Positions 1-9,166 of a stretch of DNA of 64,000 nucleotides are shown piece after piece. The DNA lies in the NCBI GenBank assembly GCA_050053515.1, contig JASFTQ010000001.1, positions 3,910 through 67,909 of the forward strand, in the 5' to 3' direction. Below the pieces are notes generated by a model that was not told the origin of the DNA, searched no databases, and saw nothing but the letters and a program-made list of their open reading frames with translations. Position numbers and translations under genes: made by a program. Every line of letters begins with the position of its first letter. Position 1 is the first letter of the stretch. Origin of the DNA: G020354645 sp050053515 (lineage in GTDB: Bacteria > Desulfobacterota > Desulfobacteria > Desulfobacterales > G020354645).

Positions 1-1302
1 CCAGAACATGCGGGTTTCGGCAAATCCCAGTTTCCCGCTGAAAGCCAGTCCACTGTATTTGCTGCCCAGCTTTACGGCCTTTTGCCAATCAAATTCAGTC
101 CAATACCCCCCTTCTCCAACAGTTTTAGGAACCAGCAGGTATCGATGTTTGATATCATAGGGCTGCTTGGCGTGATGGATCTTAAACGGCCAGATTAATG
201 CGAGCGGGTCGTTAATACGGCCCATGGGAAAATTAATGTTCGTTACCTGTTGCGGATCAATCATATCACCCTTGATGTAGCGTGCGGAGTCACCATTGAA
301 CCAATAATATTCAGGGATAAGCTCTCTGGCATATAAAAAGCTTCCCTTGATTTTAAGATATTTATGCGGATCGCTGGCTTTTATGTTCTTTCCCGCCGTC
401 GACCAGTCCCATGCAATTTTAGTTGGTTCCTTGGTGGCAACTACAGGGATATGACATGTCTGGCAGGCCACAGAGGTTAAGTGTTGATTGAGGCGGTCCG
501 ATAGGTGGGGTGGAGTCGAGTGACAGTCAGTACACTTAACACCAATAGTATTCCTGGCGCTGACGGATATAATTCCTCCCGATATTTTATGATTGCGGGT
601 GCGATGGCAGTCAATACACTGAAAATTGTGTTTTCCCATGTGGACATCGATCCGTTCCACCGGTTTGGCCAATGACCCGTCCAGATCTCCGTGTTTGACC
701 GCATTGCCCCCGCCACCGTTAAAATGGCACCAGCCGCAGTTGTCACGTGTCGGTCTCCCCACACTTTTAGCTGCTGCCAGCAAATCGACACCGTCAGCGG
801 GCAGGCCGTTAATGGTTTTGGAATACCCGCCTGAATGGTCGTGGCAGACTAGACAGTCGACATTTTTCTGATCTGTGAAATCAAAATTTTGGTCTTTCCA
901 GCCGTACCCCGCATGACAGGTTGTGCATTTGGGCCAGTTACCTTCAATGCTGATGCAAAAATTGTTTATCAGGTTTCGTTTGCCGATTCGCAGAGGTTTT
1001 TTATGTCCAGAAACAACGACTTCCTCACCAAGCCAGGTCCAATGGGATGTTTGCATCACTTCTTTTGCGGCATTTGGATGGCAGTTTAAGCAAGCTTTCG
1101 TCACTGACGGACCATCCGAGAAGGACTGAGCTTTGAAAAGATAATCATGTGGTGTTGGGGCTGGTTTTTTTGCAACTTTGTGCCAGGGGTTGAACGAGCG
1201 TGTATTTTTGCTTTTTTTTGTATCGAGGAGCAACAGGCTGGGTACGAACACAATGAGAATAGCAAAAATAAGAGAAAAAATTGTACGCAACCTTCCAACC
1301 AT
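1..1302 (-). CDS. Octaheme tetrathionate reductase-family cytochrome c (3' end off window)
   Basis: The frame reads on the minus strand from an ATG at 1302 and runs off the left edge (434 codons visible). An N-terminal hydrophobic segment (LIFAILIVFVPSLLLL) is a signal anchor. Seven CxxCH heme motifs are visible: CLNCH, CTTCH, CLVCH, CGWCH, CIDCH, CTDCH and CQTCH. The family has eight hemes, so the last one is probably beyond the edge. The stretches after CQTCH (IPVVATKEPTKIAWDWSTAG) and near the edge (YWTEFDW, SGKLGFAETRMFW) are what I recall from octaheme tetrathionate reductase (OTR) cytochromes. Members reduce tetrathionate, nitrite or hydroxylamine in vitro; the physiological substrate here is unknown. 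An in-frame ATG at 1314 also exists, but 1302 has the better GGTGA-like ribosome site. Confidence 0.88.
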   Translation of the reverse strand, partial: MVGRLRTIFSLIFAILIVFVPSLLLLDTKKSKNTRSFNPWHKVAKKPAPTPHDYLFKAQSFSDGPSVTKACLNCHPNAAKEVMQTSHWTWLGEEVVVSGHKKPLRIGKRNLINNFCISIEGNWPKCTTCHAGYGWKDQNFDFTDQKNVDCLVCHDHSGGYSKTINGLPADGVDLLAAAKSVGRPTRDNCGWCHFNGGGGNAVKHGDLDGSLAKPVERIDVHMGKHNFQCIDCHRTRNHKISGGIISVSARNTIGVKCTDCHSTPPHLSDRLNQHLTSVACQTCHIPVVATKEPTKIAWDWSTAGKNIKASDPHKYLKIKGSFLYARELIPEYYWFNGDSARYIKGDMIDPQQVTNINFPMGRINDPLALIWPFKIHHAKQPYDIKHRYLLVPKTVGEGGYWTEFDWQKAVKLGSKYSGLAFSGKLGFAETRMFW

Positions 1303-1457
1303 AATTTCACCCATTCAGTAGTTAGATTGCCCTGTCAACCTCCCATAGCTTTTGGTATATAAATCGCTTACACTCTGATTTTATGGGGAATGAGTTCAAA
1401 ATTTGGTGGCAAAAATAGACCCCTGGACAATTGATAAAACTTTTAGCGCATATTTAT

Positions 1458-3917
1458 TTACTTGCCTTCTTTTTTCTTTTTTTCTTCTTCGGCTTCACCG
1501 CCGAATTTTTTGATTTTCTCGGCAAGATCTTTGAGTTTTTGATCGACGAGAAAATTGATGGTTCCTTCAGGATACGCAGCATTCGGTCCCTTTTCACCCG
1601 CTGGTTGGCCGGTTAAGATCTCAATGCCTTCATCGATGGTTCCGACGGAATGAATATGGAATTTGCCGTCTTGAACGGCTTTGACAACATCCTTGCGCAG
1701 CATCAGATCTTTGACATTGCTGGCCGGGATCATTACGCCCTGGTTCCCGGTCAGCTCCTTTTGCCGGCAGCAATCAAAAAAACCTTCGATTTTCTGGTTG
1801 ACACCGCCGATGGCCTGAATCTCTCCTTTCTGATTGACCGAGCCGGTTACGGCAATGTTTTGTTTGATCGGAATTCCCGAAAGGCTGGACAGCAGGGCAT
1901 AGATTTCGGTAGAAGAAGCGCTGTCGCCGTCAACCCCGCTGTAGGACTGTTCAAAAGCAATGCTGGCGCTCATGGTCAGCGGTTTTTCTTGTGCGTATTT
2001 GTGGCGCAGATACCCGCCCAGGATCAAAACACCTTTGTTGTGCGTGTTGCCGGACATGTCGGCTTCGCGTTCGATGTTGATCACCCCGGCCCGCCCCATG
2101 GACGTTGAAGCCGTGATGCGGGAGGGTTTGCCGAACATGTAATCCCCCAGTGAATAGACCGCCAATCCGTTGACCTGCCCGACGACCTCACCGTCCCTGT
2201 CGATCATCAGGGTGCCGCGATCGATCATTTCCTGAATATGCTGTTCGACTAAATTCGAGCGGTAAATTTTGGATTCGATGGCCTTGTCCACGTGTTTTTC
2301 CTGGACCACTGCTGCGTTTTCCTCACCCGCCCAGAAATCGGCCTCTCGAATAAAATCGGTGATGGTCGGAAAGCTGGTGGAGATTTTTTCCTGCCGGCCG
2401 GTCATGCGGACGGCCTGTTCCACCAGGGCAGCTAGTGCAGTTCGATCAAATGCTTTTAAGGTTTCCTCGTCGCAGACCATCTTGACGAATTCCGCGAATT
2501 GCATAATGCTTTGTTCGTTTTTATCCATGGCTGTATCAAAGTCCGCCCGGACTTTAAAAATTTTTTTGACGTCTTCATCGTAATACAGCAGCAGATGATA
2601 CAAGTAGGCATCGGCCACGACAACCACCTTGGTATCCAGTTCGATGGGCTCTGGTTTTAACCCCGTGGTGGTGAAAAAATAAAAGGGATCATACGTTTGA
2701 ATCTCCAGTTTTTTGCTCTTGAGCGCCCGCTTCAACGCCGACCACACGCCGGGCTCTATGATAGCGTCCCGTAGATTGAGCACCAGGAAACCACCGTTGG
2801 CCTGGATGAGAGAACCGACCTTAATCTTGCTGAAGTCCGTACGCCATACACCTTTGCGATCGACAATCCGCTCAATGCTGCCGAATATGTTGCGATACGT
2901 GGGATAATCTTCTACCATCACCGGCGGACTTTTGCGACCGCTGTTGTCCACTATAAGATTGACCTCATAAGGCTGGAAAGCATTGGTATCCGGCATTAAC
3001 TGGGGCAGCCCCGGGATCTGTGGTTCCCCTTGAGGGCTGAAAATACTGAGATTGTCGGCCATATCTTCGAGCATATTTTGCAGGTATCTTTTGATGATAT
3101 CGTATTTGTATTGTTCGATGATCGGGGTGGCCATTTCGAAGGCGGTTTTCAAAAAGGTGGCCCGATCCATTTTTTCCATTTTTTGCGTTACATCTTTCTG
3201 CAGATCCCTGAGTTCCAGAAAGATCTGATCGATCTGGGTTTTTAGCGTTGCGTGCTTTTGCTTTAGCTGTTCATATTCCTCCTTGGGAAACCGGCCTTTT
3301 TCCACCAGGGACTCAAGCTGCTCGATTGGAACCGGTTTGCCGTCCACCAGAGGCATAACCGCCGGTCGCTTGAATTGACCGATCTGTACATCCACAATGG
3401 TAAATCCTTCCTCTTTGACTTTCTGATCCAGAGCTTTGAAAAAGCTGCTGGCCTTTTGCTCATAGGCCTCCGTGATCTCTTTTTTCATATTGATGTATTC
3501 CTGGCTTTCAAAAAGCTGGGGTATCTCTTTTTTGAGGGTATCCACCAGGTTCTTGACATCTTTTTTAAACGCAGCGCCGCTGCCGCCGGAAAGCCGGATT
3601 AAAATAGGACTTTCCGGATCTTTGAAATTATTGACGTAGCAAAGGTCATCGGGCACCCTGTCTTTTTTCGACATTTCTTCGAGCAATTTTTTGACGGTCG
3701 CCATTCTGCCCGAACCGGCCATTCCGGTCACAAATACGTTGTAACCCGGTTTATCGATATTGATACCAAAACGAAAAGCCGCCACGCCTCTTTCTTGTCC
3801 GATGATTTTTTTCAGCGGTTGGAGATCTTGGGTGCTTTCAAAAGGAAGAGAGGCGGAATCGAGTCGCCATCTTAGTTTTTCCACCGGCACCTGTGCGGAT
3901 GAATTAACTTGGGGCAT
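1458..3917 (-). CDS. Lon-like AAA ATPase protease (LonB-type, P24/AAA_32 family)
   Basis: Predicted 819-residue ATP-dependent serine protease of the bacterial LonB-like family, distinct from classical LonA (a true lon is at 35070). The P-loop region at residues about 62-75 reads TGMAGSGRMATV, where the usual lysine is arginine, as I recall is normal in this subfamily. The C-terminal Lon protease domain has the catalytic dyad: Ser about 666 in DGDSASS and Lys about 709 in GGVNQK. The tail ends in a charged EEEKKKKEGK. AAGGAGG lies about six bases before the ATG. It lies 32 bases downstream of hsp20 on the same strand, so the two probably form a proteostasis operon. Soluble cytoplasmic protein (no membrane segments). 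Confidence 0.92.
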   Translation of the reverse strand: MPQVNSSAQVPVEKLRWRLDSASLPFESTQDLQPLKKIIGQERGVAAFRFGINIDKPGYNVFVTGMAGSGRMATVKKLLEEMSKKDRVPDDLCYVNNFKDPESPILIRLSGGSGAAFKKDVKNLVDTLKKEIPQLFESQEYINMKKEITEAYEQKASSFFKALDQKVKEEGFTIVDVQIGQFKRPAVMPLVDGKPVPIEQLESLVEKGRFPKEEYEQLKQKHATLKTQIDQIFLELRDLQKDVTQKMEKMDRATFLKTAFEMATPIIEQYKYDIIKRYLQNMLEDMADNLSIFSPQGEPQIPGLPQLMPDTNAFQPYEVNLIVDNSGRKSPPVMVEDYPTYRNIFGSIERIVDRKGVWRTDFSKIKVGSLIQANGGFLVLNLRDAIIEPGVWSALKRALKSKKLEIQTYDPFYFFTTTGLKPEPIELDTKVVVVADAYLYHLLLYYDEDVKKIFKVRADFDTAMDKNEQSIMQFAEFVKMVCDEETLKAFDRTALAALVEQAVRMTGRQEKISTSFPTITDFIREADFWAGEENAAVVQEKHVDKAIESKIYRSNLVEQHIQEMIDRGTLMIDRDGEVVGQVNGLAVYSLGDYMFGKPSRITASTSMGRAGVINIEREADMSGNTHNKGVLILGGYLRHKYAQEKPLTMSASIAFEQSYSGVDGDSASSTEIYALLSSLSGIPIKQNIAVTGSVNQKGEIQAIGGVNQKIEGFFDCCRQKELTGNQGVMIPASNVKDLMLRKDVVKAVQDGKFHIHSVGTIDEGIEILTGQPAGEKGPNAAYPEGTINFLVDQKLKDLAEKIKKFGGEAEEEKKKKEGK

Positions 3918-3949
3918 ATTTACCTCCTTTTTGTGTCATTCCAAAGATA

Positions 3950-4396
3950 TCATTTGACTGTAATGGTAATTCCGCGTGCTTCCCTGGGCTTGCACTTCGG
4001 CAACACAATTTTCAAGGTGTCTTCCTCGTAAGTGGCTGTAACCTCATCGGTCAGTACCCGGCAAGGAAGGGTTATGGATCTGGCAAAAGAGCGCGAACTC
4101 GTCTGGATCCGCTGGTAATCTTGCCCCTTCTCGGTGGTTTTTTCGCTGATTTCTCCTTTGAAGGTCAAGGTGTCTTCGGTGACTGAGATCTGAATATCCT
4201 CCGGTTGTAACCCCGGAAGCTTTGCCCTGATGGTCAGGGTTTCCTCCGTTTCGGAAAGATCCATGGTGAAGAATTCCGCCGCTCCCACCAAGCTGCGGGG
4301 CAAGCCAAAATCCCTGCGAAATCTTCTGAAAAGCTGCTCCAGCTCTTCCCGCATTTTATCGATTTCTTGCTTTTTCCATAAGATTAACTCGGCCAT
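3950..4396 (-). CDS. Small heat shock protein, Hsp20/alpha-crystallin family
   Basis: 148 residues, normal length for a bacterial small heat shock protein. The alpha-crystallin domain covers about residues 42-140: it opens MDLSETEETLTIRAKLPGL and closes with EEDTLKIVLPK, followed by the C-terminal extension. Acts as an ATP-independent holdase in the cytoplasm, keeping unfolding proteins soluble for ClpB/DnaK or proteases. It is first in a likely two-gene operon with the Lon-like protease. A GGAG ribosome site precedes the ATG. I found no CIRCE palindrome upstream; the divergent intergenic region instead carries foldback element A1. Confidence 0.95.
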   Translation of the reverse strand: MAELILWKKQEIDKMREELEQLFRRFRRDFGLPRSLVGAAEFFTMDLSETEETLTIRAKLPGLQPEDIQISVTEDTLTFKGEISEKTTEKGQDYQRIQTSSRSFARSITLPCRVLTDEVTATYEEDTLKIVLPKCKPREARGITITVK

Positions 4397-4757
4397 GCTA
4401 AATCTCCTTATCCTTGTGCTGATAAAATCTGTAAATTAAGATTGTCATGTCATTCGCGTAGAAACAATTATCTTCTATACACGGCGTCATGACAATTCAG
4501 GCATTCGCCTTTTCAATCGCTGATTTTAAAGATACCGCATAGAATCAAAATGCAGCACGCTGTGTGGGTATGCGCAATGATTTATGCCATTCTGTATAAT
4601 TGGAGCTCACCGCATTGAAGGGCGAGGCCCGCCATGCAGGGCTGGTCAATTTGAGTTTTTAGCATAAATATTGTTTAATCGAGATGCAACCATTTTTTGA
4701 AATTATGCTTTAACTTTCCGGACTTATTTAGTAGAAACTTAGCATCATTTAATAGTT

Positions 4758-4969
4758 GAGGGGTCGGGGTGTTTTTTTCACGACAAGATGATCGCCCCGG
4801 TGCTTCTAATGGACAGAGGGCGATTGCCGCCGAGAAAGGCAAAACGCGGTGTCGGTTCTTGTTGGAGTGAACGTTTTAATAGCTGGCAGTAAAATGCAAG
4901 GTAGTTGCCGCTGTCTGGCTTGGCAGGCAACAACCCGGCATCTTGCCGTGAAAAAAATACCCCGGCCCC
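4758..4969. repeat. Foldback element A1 (about 212 bp, terminal inverted repeats)
   Basis: The two ends are inverted copies of each other: GAGGGGTCGGGGTG plus a T-run, CACG and ACAAGATG on the left; CATCTTG, CCGTG, an A-run and ACCCCGGCCCC on the right. The element is flanked by a 13-base direct repeat TCATTTAATAGTT (4745-4757 and 4970-4982), as expected for a target-site duplication. It has no coding capacity. It lies in the divergent promoter region between hsp20 and the corC-like gene. A full-length copy in opposite orientation is at 44313-44525 and a shortened copy at 56603-56727. Confidence 0.85.
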
Positions 4970-5016
4970 TCATTTAATAGTTAACAAACGGAAAACGAAA
5001 AAAGGGGTGCCGCAAA

Positions 5017-6336
5017 ATGTCGGACTGGGTGTATGATATTACCAAAATTCTCATCGCTTTATTGCTCGTTTTTATCAACGGCTTTTTTGTTGCCTCCGAA
5101 TTCGCACTGGTAAAGATCAGGCGGGGCAGGCTCGAAGATCTGGTGAAAAATAGACGACCCTTTGCCGTTACAGCCCGCTGGTTGTCCTATCGGCTGGACG
5201 CTTCGCTTTCGGCCTGCCAACTGGGTATCACCATGGCATCTTTGGGGCTGGGATGGATCGGAGAACCGGCGGTAGCCCACCTGCTCAGACCGTTGCTCTT
5301 CGCCGTCGGCGTGAATTCCGAGATCATACTGCATACGGCAGCATTCATAATCGCTTTCACCGCGATTACCGCCGCCCATTTGGTATTGGGTGAGCAGGCA
5401 CCGAAGATCGCAGCAATCAGAAGTCCGGAAACCGCTGCCCTCTGGAGTGCCGTCCCCCTTAAATTGTTTTATTATTTATCATACCCGTTGCTGGCATCTC
5501 TCAATGCGGCGACCTCGTTTTTGTTGCGCACCGCAGGAATTGCGGAAACCTCGGAGCTTGAAATTCCACACAGCGAGGAGGAAATACGAACCCTCGTACG
5601 ACAAGCCCACATTCATGGAGAATTAACCCGGTCGGAACATCGGTTGATCAGTGCGGTATTTGATTTTGACGAACTCATATGCCGGCGGGTGATGGTACCG
5701 AGGATTGATGTGATTTTTCTGGACGTCAACAGCTCTTTATCGGATATTATGGCGGTGGCCAAGAGCGCCAAACACTCCCGGTATCCGGTATGTGAAGGCT
5801 CGATGGATAATGTTGTCGGTGTTGTCCATATCAAAGACCTGGTGGTAATGCCGTCTGAGGAAGGGTTCGATCTGCGATCGATTATGCGGCCGCCGCAATT
5901 TGTGCCGGAGACGCTGCCGGTTCGGCGCCTGTTGCGACAATTTCAAGCCACCCGCCAGCATATGGCCTTTGTCGTCGATGAACATGGAACGGTGATGGGG
6001 ATCGTAACACTCGAGAATGTTTTGGAGCCGATTGTGGGATCGGTGGAAGATGAATTTGACAACGAACCGCCGGAAATTGTAAGGATTGGAGATTTGAAGT
6101 ACGTGGTGGTCGGTAGCACGCCGATTGAATTAATCAACCGCCAATTGGGGCTTAGCCTCGTGGCCGAAAGCATCGACACAATTTCCGGGCTGCTGATGGA
6201 AAAAGCAGACAAGCTCTTAGCGGTTGGTGATCGTGTTAAATTACCGGGGGTGGAAGCCGAAGTTGTGGAAGTCAAAGGTCGGCGCACCACCAAAATCCGT
6301 CTTATACTCTCAAAACCACCGCCTGAAGAATTATAA
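5017..6336 (+). CDS. CorC/HlyC-family membrane protein (CNNM + CBS pair + CorC_HlyC)
   Basis: 439 residues. The N-terminal CNNM (DUF21) membrane domain, about residues 1-200, starts with a helix containing FINGFFVASEFALVKIR, the classic start of the family. A CBS pair follows (about 215-340, including RVMVPRIDVIFLD and HGTVMGIVTLENVLE), then a CorC_HlyC domain (about 355-435). Family members are linked to Mg2+/Co2+ efflux or resistance; old names such as hemolysin C are misleading. Start supported by AAGGGGTG eight bases upstream. Monocistronic, preceded by foldback element A1. A second, shorter CNNM protein is at 25097-26116, and CorA and a broken MgtE also lie in this window. Confidence 0.93.
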   Translation: MSDWVYDITKILIALLLVFINGFFVASEFALVKIRRGRLEDLVKNRRPFAVTARWLSYRLDASLSACQLGITMASLGLGWIGEPAVAHLLRPLLFAVGVNSEIILHTAAFIIAFTAITAAHLVLGEQAPKIAAIRSPETAALWSAVPLKLFYYLSYPLLASLNAATSFLLRTAGIAETSELEIPHSEEEIRTLVRQAHIHGELTRSEHRLISAVFDFDELICRRVMVPRIDVIFLDVNSSLSDIMAVAKSAKHSRYPVCEGSMDNVVGVVHIKDLVVMPSEEGFDLRSIMRPPQFVPETLPVRRLLRQFQATRQHMAFVVDEHGTVMGIVTLENVLEPIVGSVEDEFDNEPPEIVRIGDLKYVVVGSTPIELINRQLGLSLVAESIDTISGLLMEKADKLLAVGDRVKLPGVEAEVVEVKGRRTTKIRLILSKPPPEEL

Positions 6337-6458
6337 CAAAAGATAACTATTGTCCAAAATAAATAACAAAGATGATCGAAACCCATTGAACATATAATTC
6401 AAATTTAGAATCCATCAAGCTGCAGTAATGGAGTAGTGAATGAATGGGAAAAACATCC

Positions 6459-6563
6459 AACACTCCAGCACTCCAAATCTCCATTACTCCTACTTCTTAT
6501 GGGACAAAAGCTATTTTTCAGTAGATTGCTGGTCATTTTATAAATCATTTTGGACACTGATAG
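6459..6563. repeat. Intergenic repeat C, copy 1
   Basis: About 105 bases that recur near 62947-63053 in the same orientation. Shared blocks include ACTCCAGCA, CCATTAC, CTTCTTATGGGA and CTATTTTTC, followed by diverged GGTCA...TAAATC.TTTTGG. By eye roughly three quarters of positions match. No open reading frame. It sits directly upstream of sthA; its nature is unknown. Confidence 0.7.
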
Positions 6564-6594
6564 CCAGAGATATTTTTCACACGGGAATTAAACC

Positions 6595-7980
6595 ATGGAA
6601 CACTATGATTTCATTGTTATCGGAAGCGGCCCCGCCGGTCAGAAGGGGTCCATCCAGGCTGCCAAACTGGGGAAAAAGGTAGCCATTATCGAACGCAGGG
6701 CTGTGGTGGGGGGGGTGTCGGTCCACACCGGAACAATTCCAAGCAAGACATTGCGTGAAGCCGTGCTATATTTAACCGGCTGGGATCAGCGCGGTCTCTA
6801 TGGTTACGGCTATCGCCTGAAGCCCAGGGTTTCGATTGAGGACCTCATGCAGCGGATACAAATCACCCTGCAGCACGAAATTGAAGTCATCCAGAATCAG
6901 CTCATACGAAACGGAGTGACTGTAATCGAGGGCTTAGCGTCTTTTGAAGACCCGCATTGTATTCGGGTGACGCTACCCAATAAGAAACCGGCGGTGTTTG
7001 AAGCAGAAAAAATTTTAATCAGCACCGGCACCCAACCGATGCGGCTCAAAAGGATTCCCTATGATGATGAGCGCATTATTGACAGCGACGGCCTTTTACG
7101 GCTCGAAGAAATTCCCAACTCCATGATCGTTGTGGGCGGTGGGGTCATTGGTGTCGAATATGCCTCCATTTTCAGCGTTTTGGACATCGAGGTCACCGTG
7201 GTGGATGGGCGCACAACATTGTTGGAATTTCTGGATCGTGAAATCGTGGATGAGTTTATACATGAAATGCGGAATCGGGGGATCATTCTCAGGCTGGGGG
7301 AACGATTGGACAGGGTTGAAAAAAACACCAAAGGGCAAGTCGTCGCCATACTGGAAAGCGGCAAGAGGCTGCGAGCAGACCTCGTGTTGATTGCAGCCGG
7401 TCGTGTCGGAAACACACGAAGTCTCAAACTTAAAAATTGCGGTCTAGCTGCCGATGAACGTCACCGTATTAAAGTCAATAAAAACTATCAGACCGAATTA
7501 CCCCACATTTACGCGGCGGGGGATGTGATCGGCTTCCCGAGTCTGGCATCAACCGCCATGGAGCAGGGACGATTGGCTGCTTGCCACGCCTTCAATATCC
7601 CGGCGACGAGCCGGTCCGCTAATTTTCCGTTTGGCATTTATGGGATACCGGAGATGAGCATGGTGGGGGCAACCGAACAAGATCTCACAGAGAAAAAAAT
7701 ACCTTACGAGGTTGGAGTTGCCCGCCTCAGGGAAACAGCCCGCGGCCAGATCATGGGTCTCGAGGGGGGGTTGCTCAAAATGCTGATCGGTTTGGAGGAC
7801 AGAAAAATCTTGGGGGCCCATATTATTGGAGAAGGTGCCGCCGAACTGATTCACATCGGCCAGGCCTCATTGGTTCTCGGGGGAACTTTAGATTACTACC
7901 TGGAAAACGTATTCAATTATCCGACTTTGGCCGAAGCATACAAGATCGCTGCTTTGGATGCATGGAATCGGCTTTCCTGA
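6595..7980 (+). CDS. sthA: Soluble Si-specific NAD(P)+ transhydrogenase
   Basis: 461 residues, normal for SthA. The FAD-binding dinucleotide motif GSGPAGQKG is at residues about 11-19, and a second, NAD(P)-binding motif GGGVIGVEYASIF about 180-192. The segment VSVHTGTIPSKTLREA corresponds to the place where dihydrolipoamide dehydrogenases carry a redox-active disulfide; here, as in SthA proteins, the cysteine pair is absent. That supports transhydrogenase rather than lipoamide dehydrogenase. It interconverts NADH/NADPH in the cytoplasm. The C-terminal dimerisation domain (about 340-460) is intact. epmA follows immediately, so the two are probably co-transcribed. Confidence 0.9.
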   Translation: MEHYDFIVIGSGPAGQKGSIQAAKLGKKVAIIERRAVVGGVSVHTGTIPSKTLREAVLYLTGWDQRGLYGYGYRLKPRVSIEDLMQRIQITLQHEIEVIQNQLIRNGVTVIEGLASFEDPHCIRVTLPNKKPAVFEAEKILISTGTQPMRLKRIPYDDERIIDSDGLLRLEEIPNSMIVVGGGVIGVEYASIFSVLDIEVTVVDGRTTLLEFLDREIVDEFIHEMRNRGIILRLGERLDRVEKNTKGQVVAILESGKRLRADLVLIAAGRVGNTRSLKLKNCGLAADERHRIKVNKNYQTELPHIYAAGDVIGFPSLASTAMEQGRLAACHAFNIPATSRSANFPFGIYGIPEMSMVGATEQDLTEKKIPYEVGVARLRETARGQIMGLEGGLLKMLIGLEDRKILGAHIIGEGAAELIHIGQASLVLGGTLDYYLENVFNYPTLAEAYKIAALDAWNRLS

Positions 7981-7981
7981 A

Positions 7982-8902
7982 ATGATTGACCGCCTTCAGA
8001 AAACACTGTTAAGCAATCTAAAACTACGTGCCCGAATCATTCAGGCCATGCGCAGATTTTTTATCGATAATGACTATCTGGAAGTCGAGACACCTTACCG
8101 CATACCGGCTCCGGCCCCGGAGGAAAACATCGATGCTCAACCTTCGGGCAATTGGTTTTTGCATACTTCTCCGGAACTATCCATGAAACGACTTTTAGCA
8201 AGCGGTTACCCCCGCATCTTCCAAATCTGCAAATGCTTTCGCAAAAATGAAAGGGGAAGCAGACATCTTCCCGAACTGACGATGCTCGAATGGTATACTG
8301 CCGGAAGCTCTTATCTTGATGTGATGGATCAGTGTGAAGAACTGCTGCAGTTTGTTGCCCGAAATATTGGGCATGAAAGATATATCCGTTTTCAGGGCAC
8401 CAGAATTTCGCTGACTTCACCGTGGCCTAGCATTTCCGTGGCGGAAACATTTAATCAATTTGCTTCCTTGCCCATGGAGGTCGCTCTGAGGGAAAACCGA
8501 TTCGATGAATTAATGGCCTGTGAAATCGAGCCGCGACTGGGTATCGAAAAACCGGTATTCATCTATGATTATCCGGCCTCCCGTGCTGCTCTGGCGAGAT
8601 TAAAACCGGGTGATCGCTCGGTGGCTGAAAGATTTGAGCTTTATATCGGCGGGTTGGAACTATGCAATGGCTTTTCCGAACTCACGGATCCGGTTGAACA
8701 AAAAATGCGCTTTGAATGGGAGCAGGAAAGGCGAAGGTTTTCCGGCAAACCGCTTTATCCCATGCCGAAAAAATTTCTAAACGCGCTTCATGATATGCCG
8801 GATGCCGGTGGTAATGCCTTCGGCATTGACCGGCTGGTGATGGTATTCGCAGATACGCTGAATATCGATGATGTAGTGGCCTTCACGCCGGAAGACCTGT
8901 GA
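7982..8902 (+). CDS. epmA: Elongation factor P lysine(34) lysyltransferase EpmA (GenX/PoxA)
   Basis: About 306 residues: a class II lysyl-tRNA synthetase catalytic core lacking the N-terminal anticodon-binding domain, which is the hallmark of EpmA. Motif 2 is visible as CFRKNERGSRHLPELTMLEW and motif 3 as GNAFGIDRLVMVFAD. It activates (R)-beta-lysine and attaches it to a conserved lysine on EF-P; efp and epmB are not in this window. I chose the ATG just after the sthA stop. An in-frame ATG at 7958, inside sthA, would add eight residues, and neither site has a strong ribosome-binding sequence. Confidence 0.9.
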   Translation: MIDRLQKTLLSNLKLRARIIQAMRRFFIDNDYLEVETPYRIPAPAPEENIDAQPSGNWFLHTSPELSMKRLLASGYPRIFQICKCFRKNERGSRHLPELTMLEWYTAGSSYLDVMDQCEELLQFVARNIGHERYIRFQGTRISLTSPWPSISVAETFNQFASLPMEVALRENRFDELMACEIEPRLGIEKPVFIYDYPASRAALARLKPGDRSVAERFELYIGGLELCNGFSELTDPVEQKMRFEWEQERRRFSGKPLYPMPKKFLNALHDMPDAGGNAFGIDRLVMVFADTLNIDDVVAFTPEDL

Positions 8903-8908
8903 TTCTTT

Positions 8909-9123
8909 GTATGCATTCAGGGGGAGGCCTTTTTCTCAAAACGATATTGGCGGAGTCCCTTCGTGCTTTCCATGATTTGGCAATGGGAGAGACCGCAGCC
9001 ACCGAAGCGCAGCGCAGGTGGAATGCGGAGGGGGCAGGAATACCCCCATTGCCAAATCATAGCAAAAACCAGGGACGCAGACATCCGAAGTGAAGAGAAT
9101 GAGGTCTCCCCCTGAATGCATAC
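8909..9123. repeat. Large imperfect inverted repeat D (about 215 bp)
   Basis: The ends read GTATGCATTCAGGGGGAG and its reverse complement. The complementarity continues through most of each arm of about 85 bases and ends in a common inner block ATGATTTGGCAATGGG, around a central loop near 8995-9045. It fills the space between epmA and the mscS gene, which converge. No protein is encoded. It could be a small mobile element or a long bidirectional terminator hairpin. I saw no second copy in the window. Confidence 0.75.
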
Positions 9124-9166
9124 GATTCCTTCATATCTTATGTAATGGCAGCTCGTGTTCATATTA

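Noticed and set aside
1650..2108. Long plus-strand frame of 152 residues
   Set aside because: It is the antisense shadow of the Lon-like protease gene, has no ribosome site and resembles no known protein.
4570..4600. Minus-strand TGGCATAAATCATTGC as a sigma-54 promoter for hsp20
   Set aside because: GG and GC are separated by eleven bases instead of ten, which is not tolerated by sigma-54.
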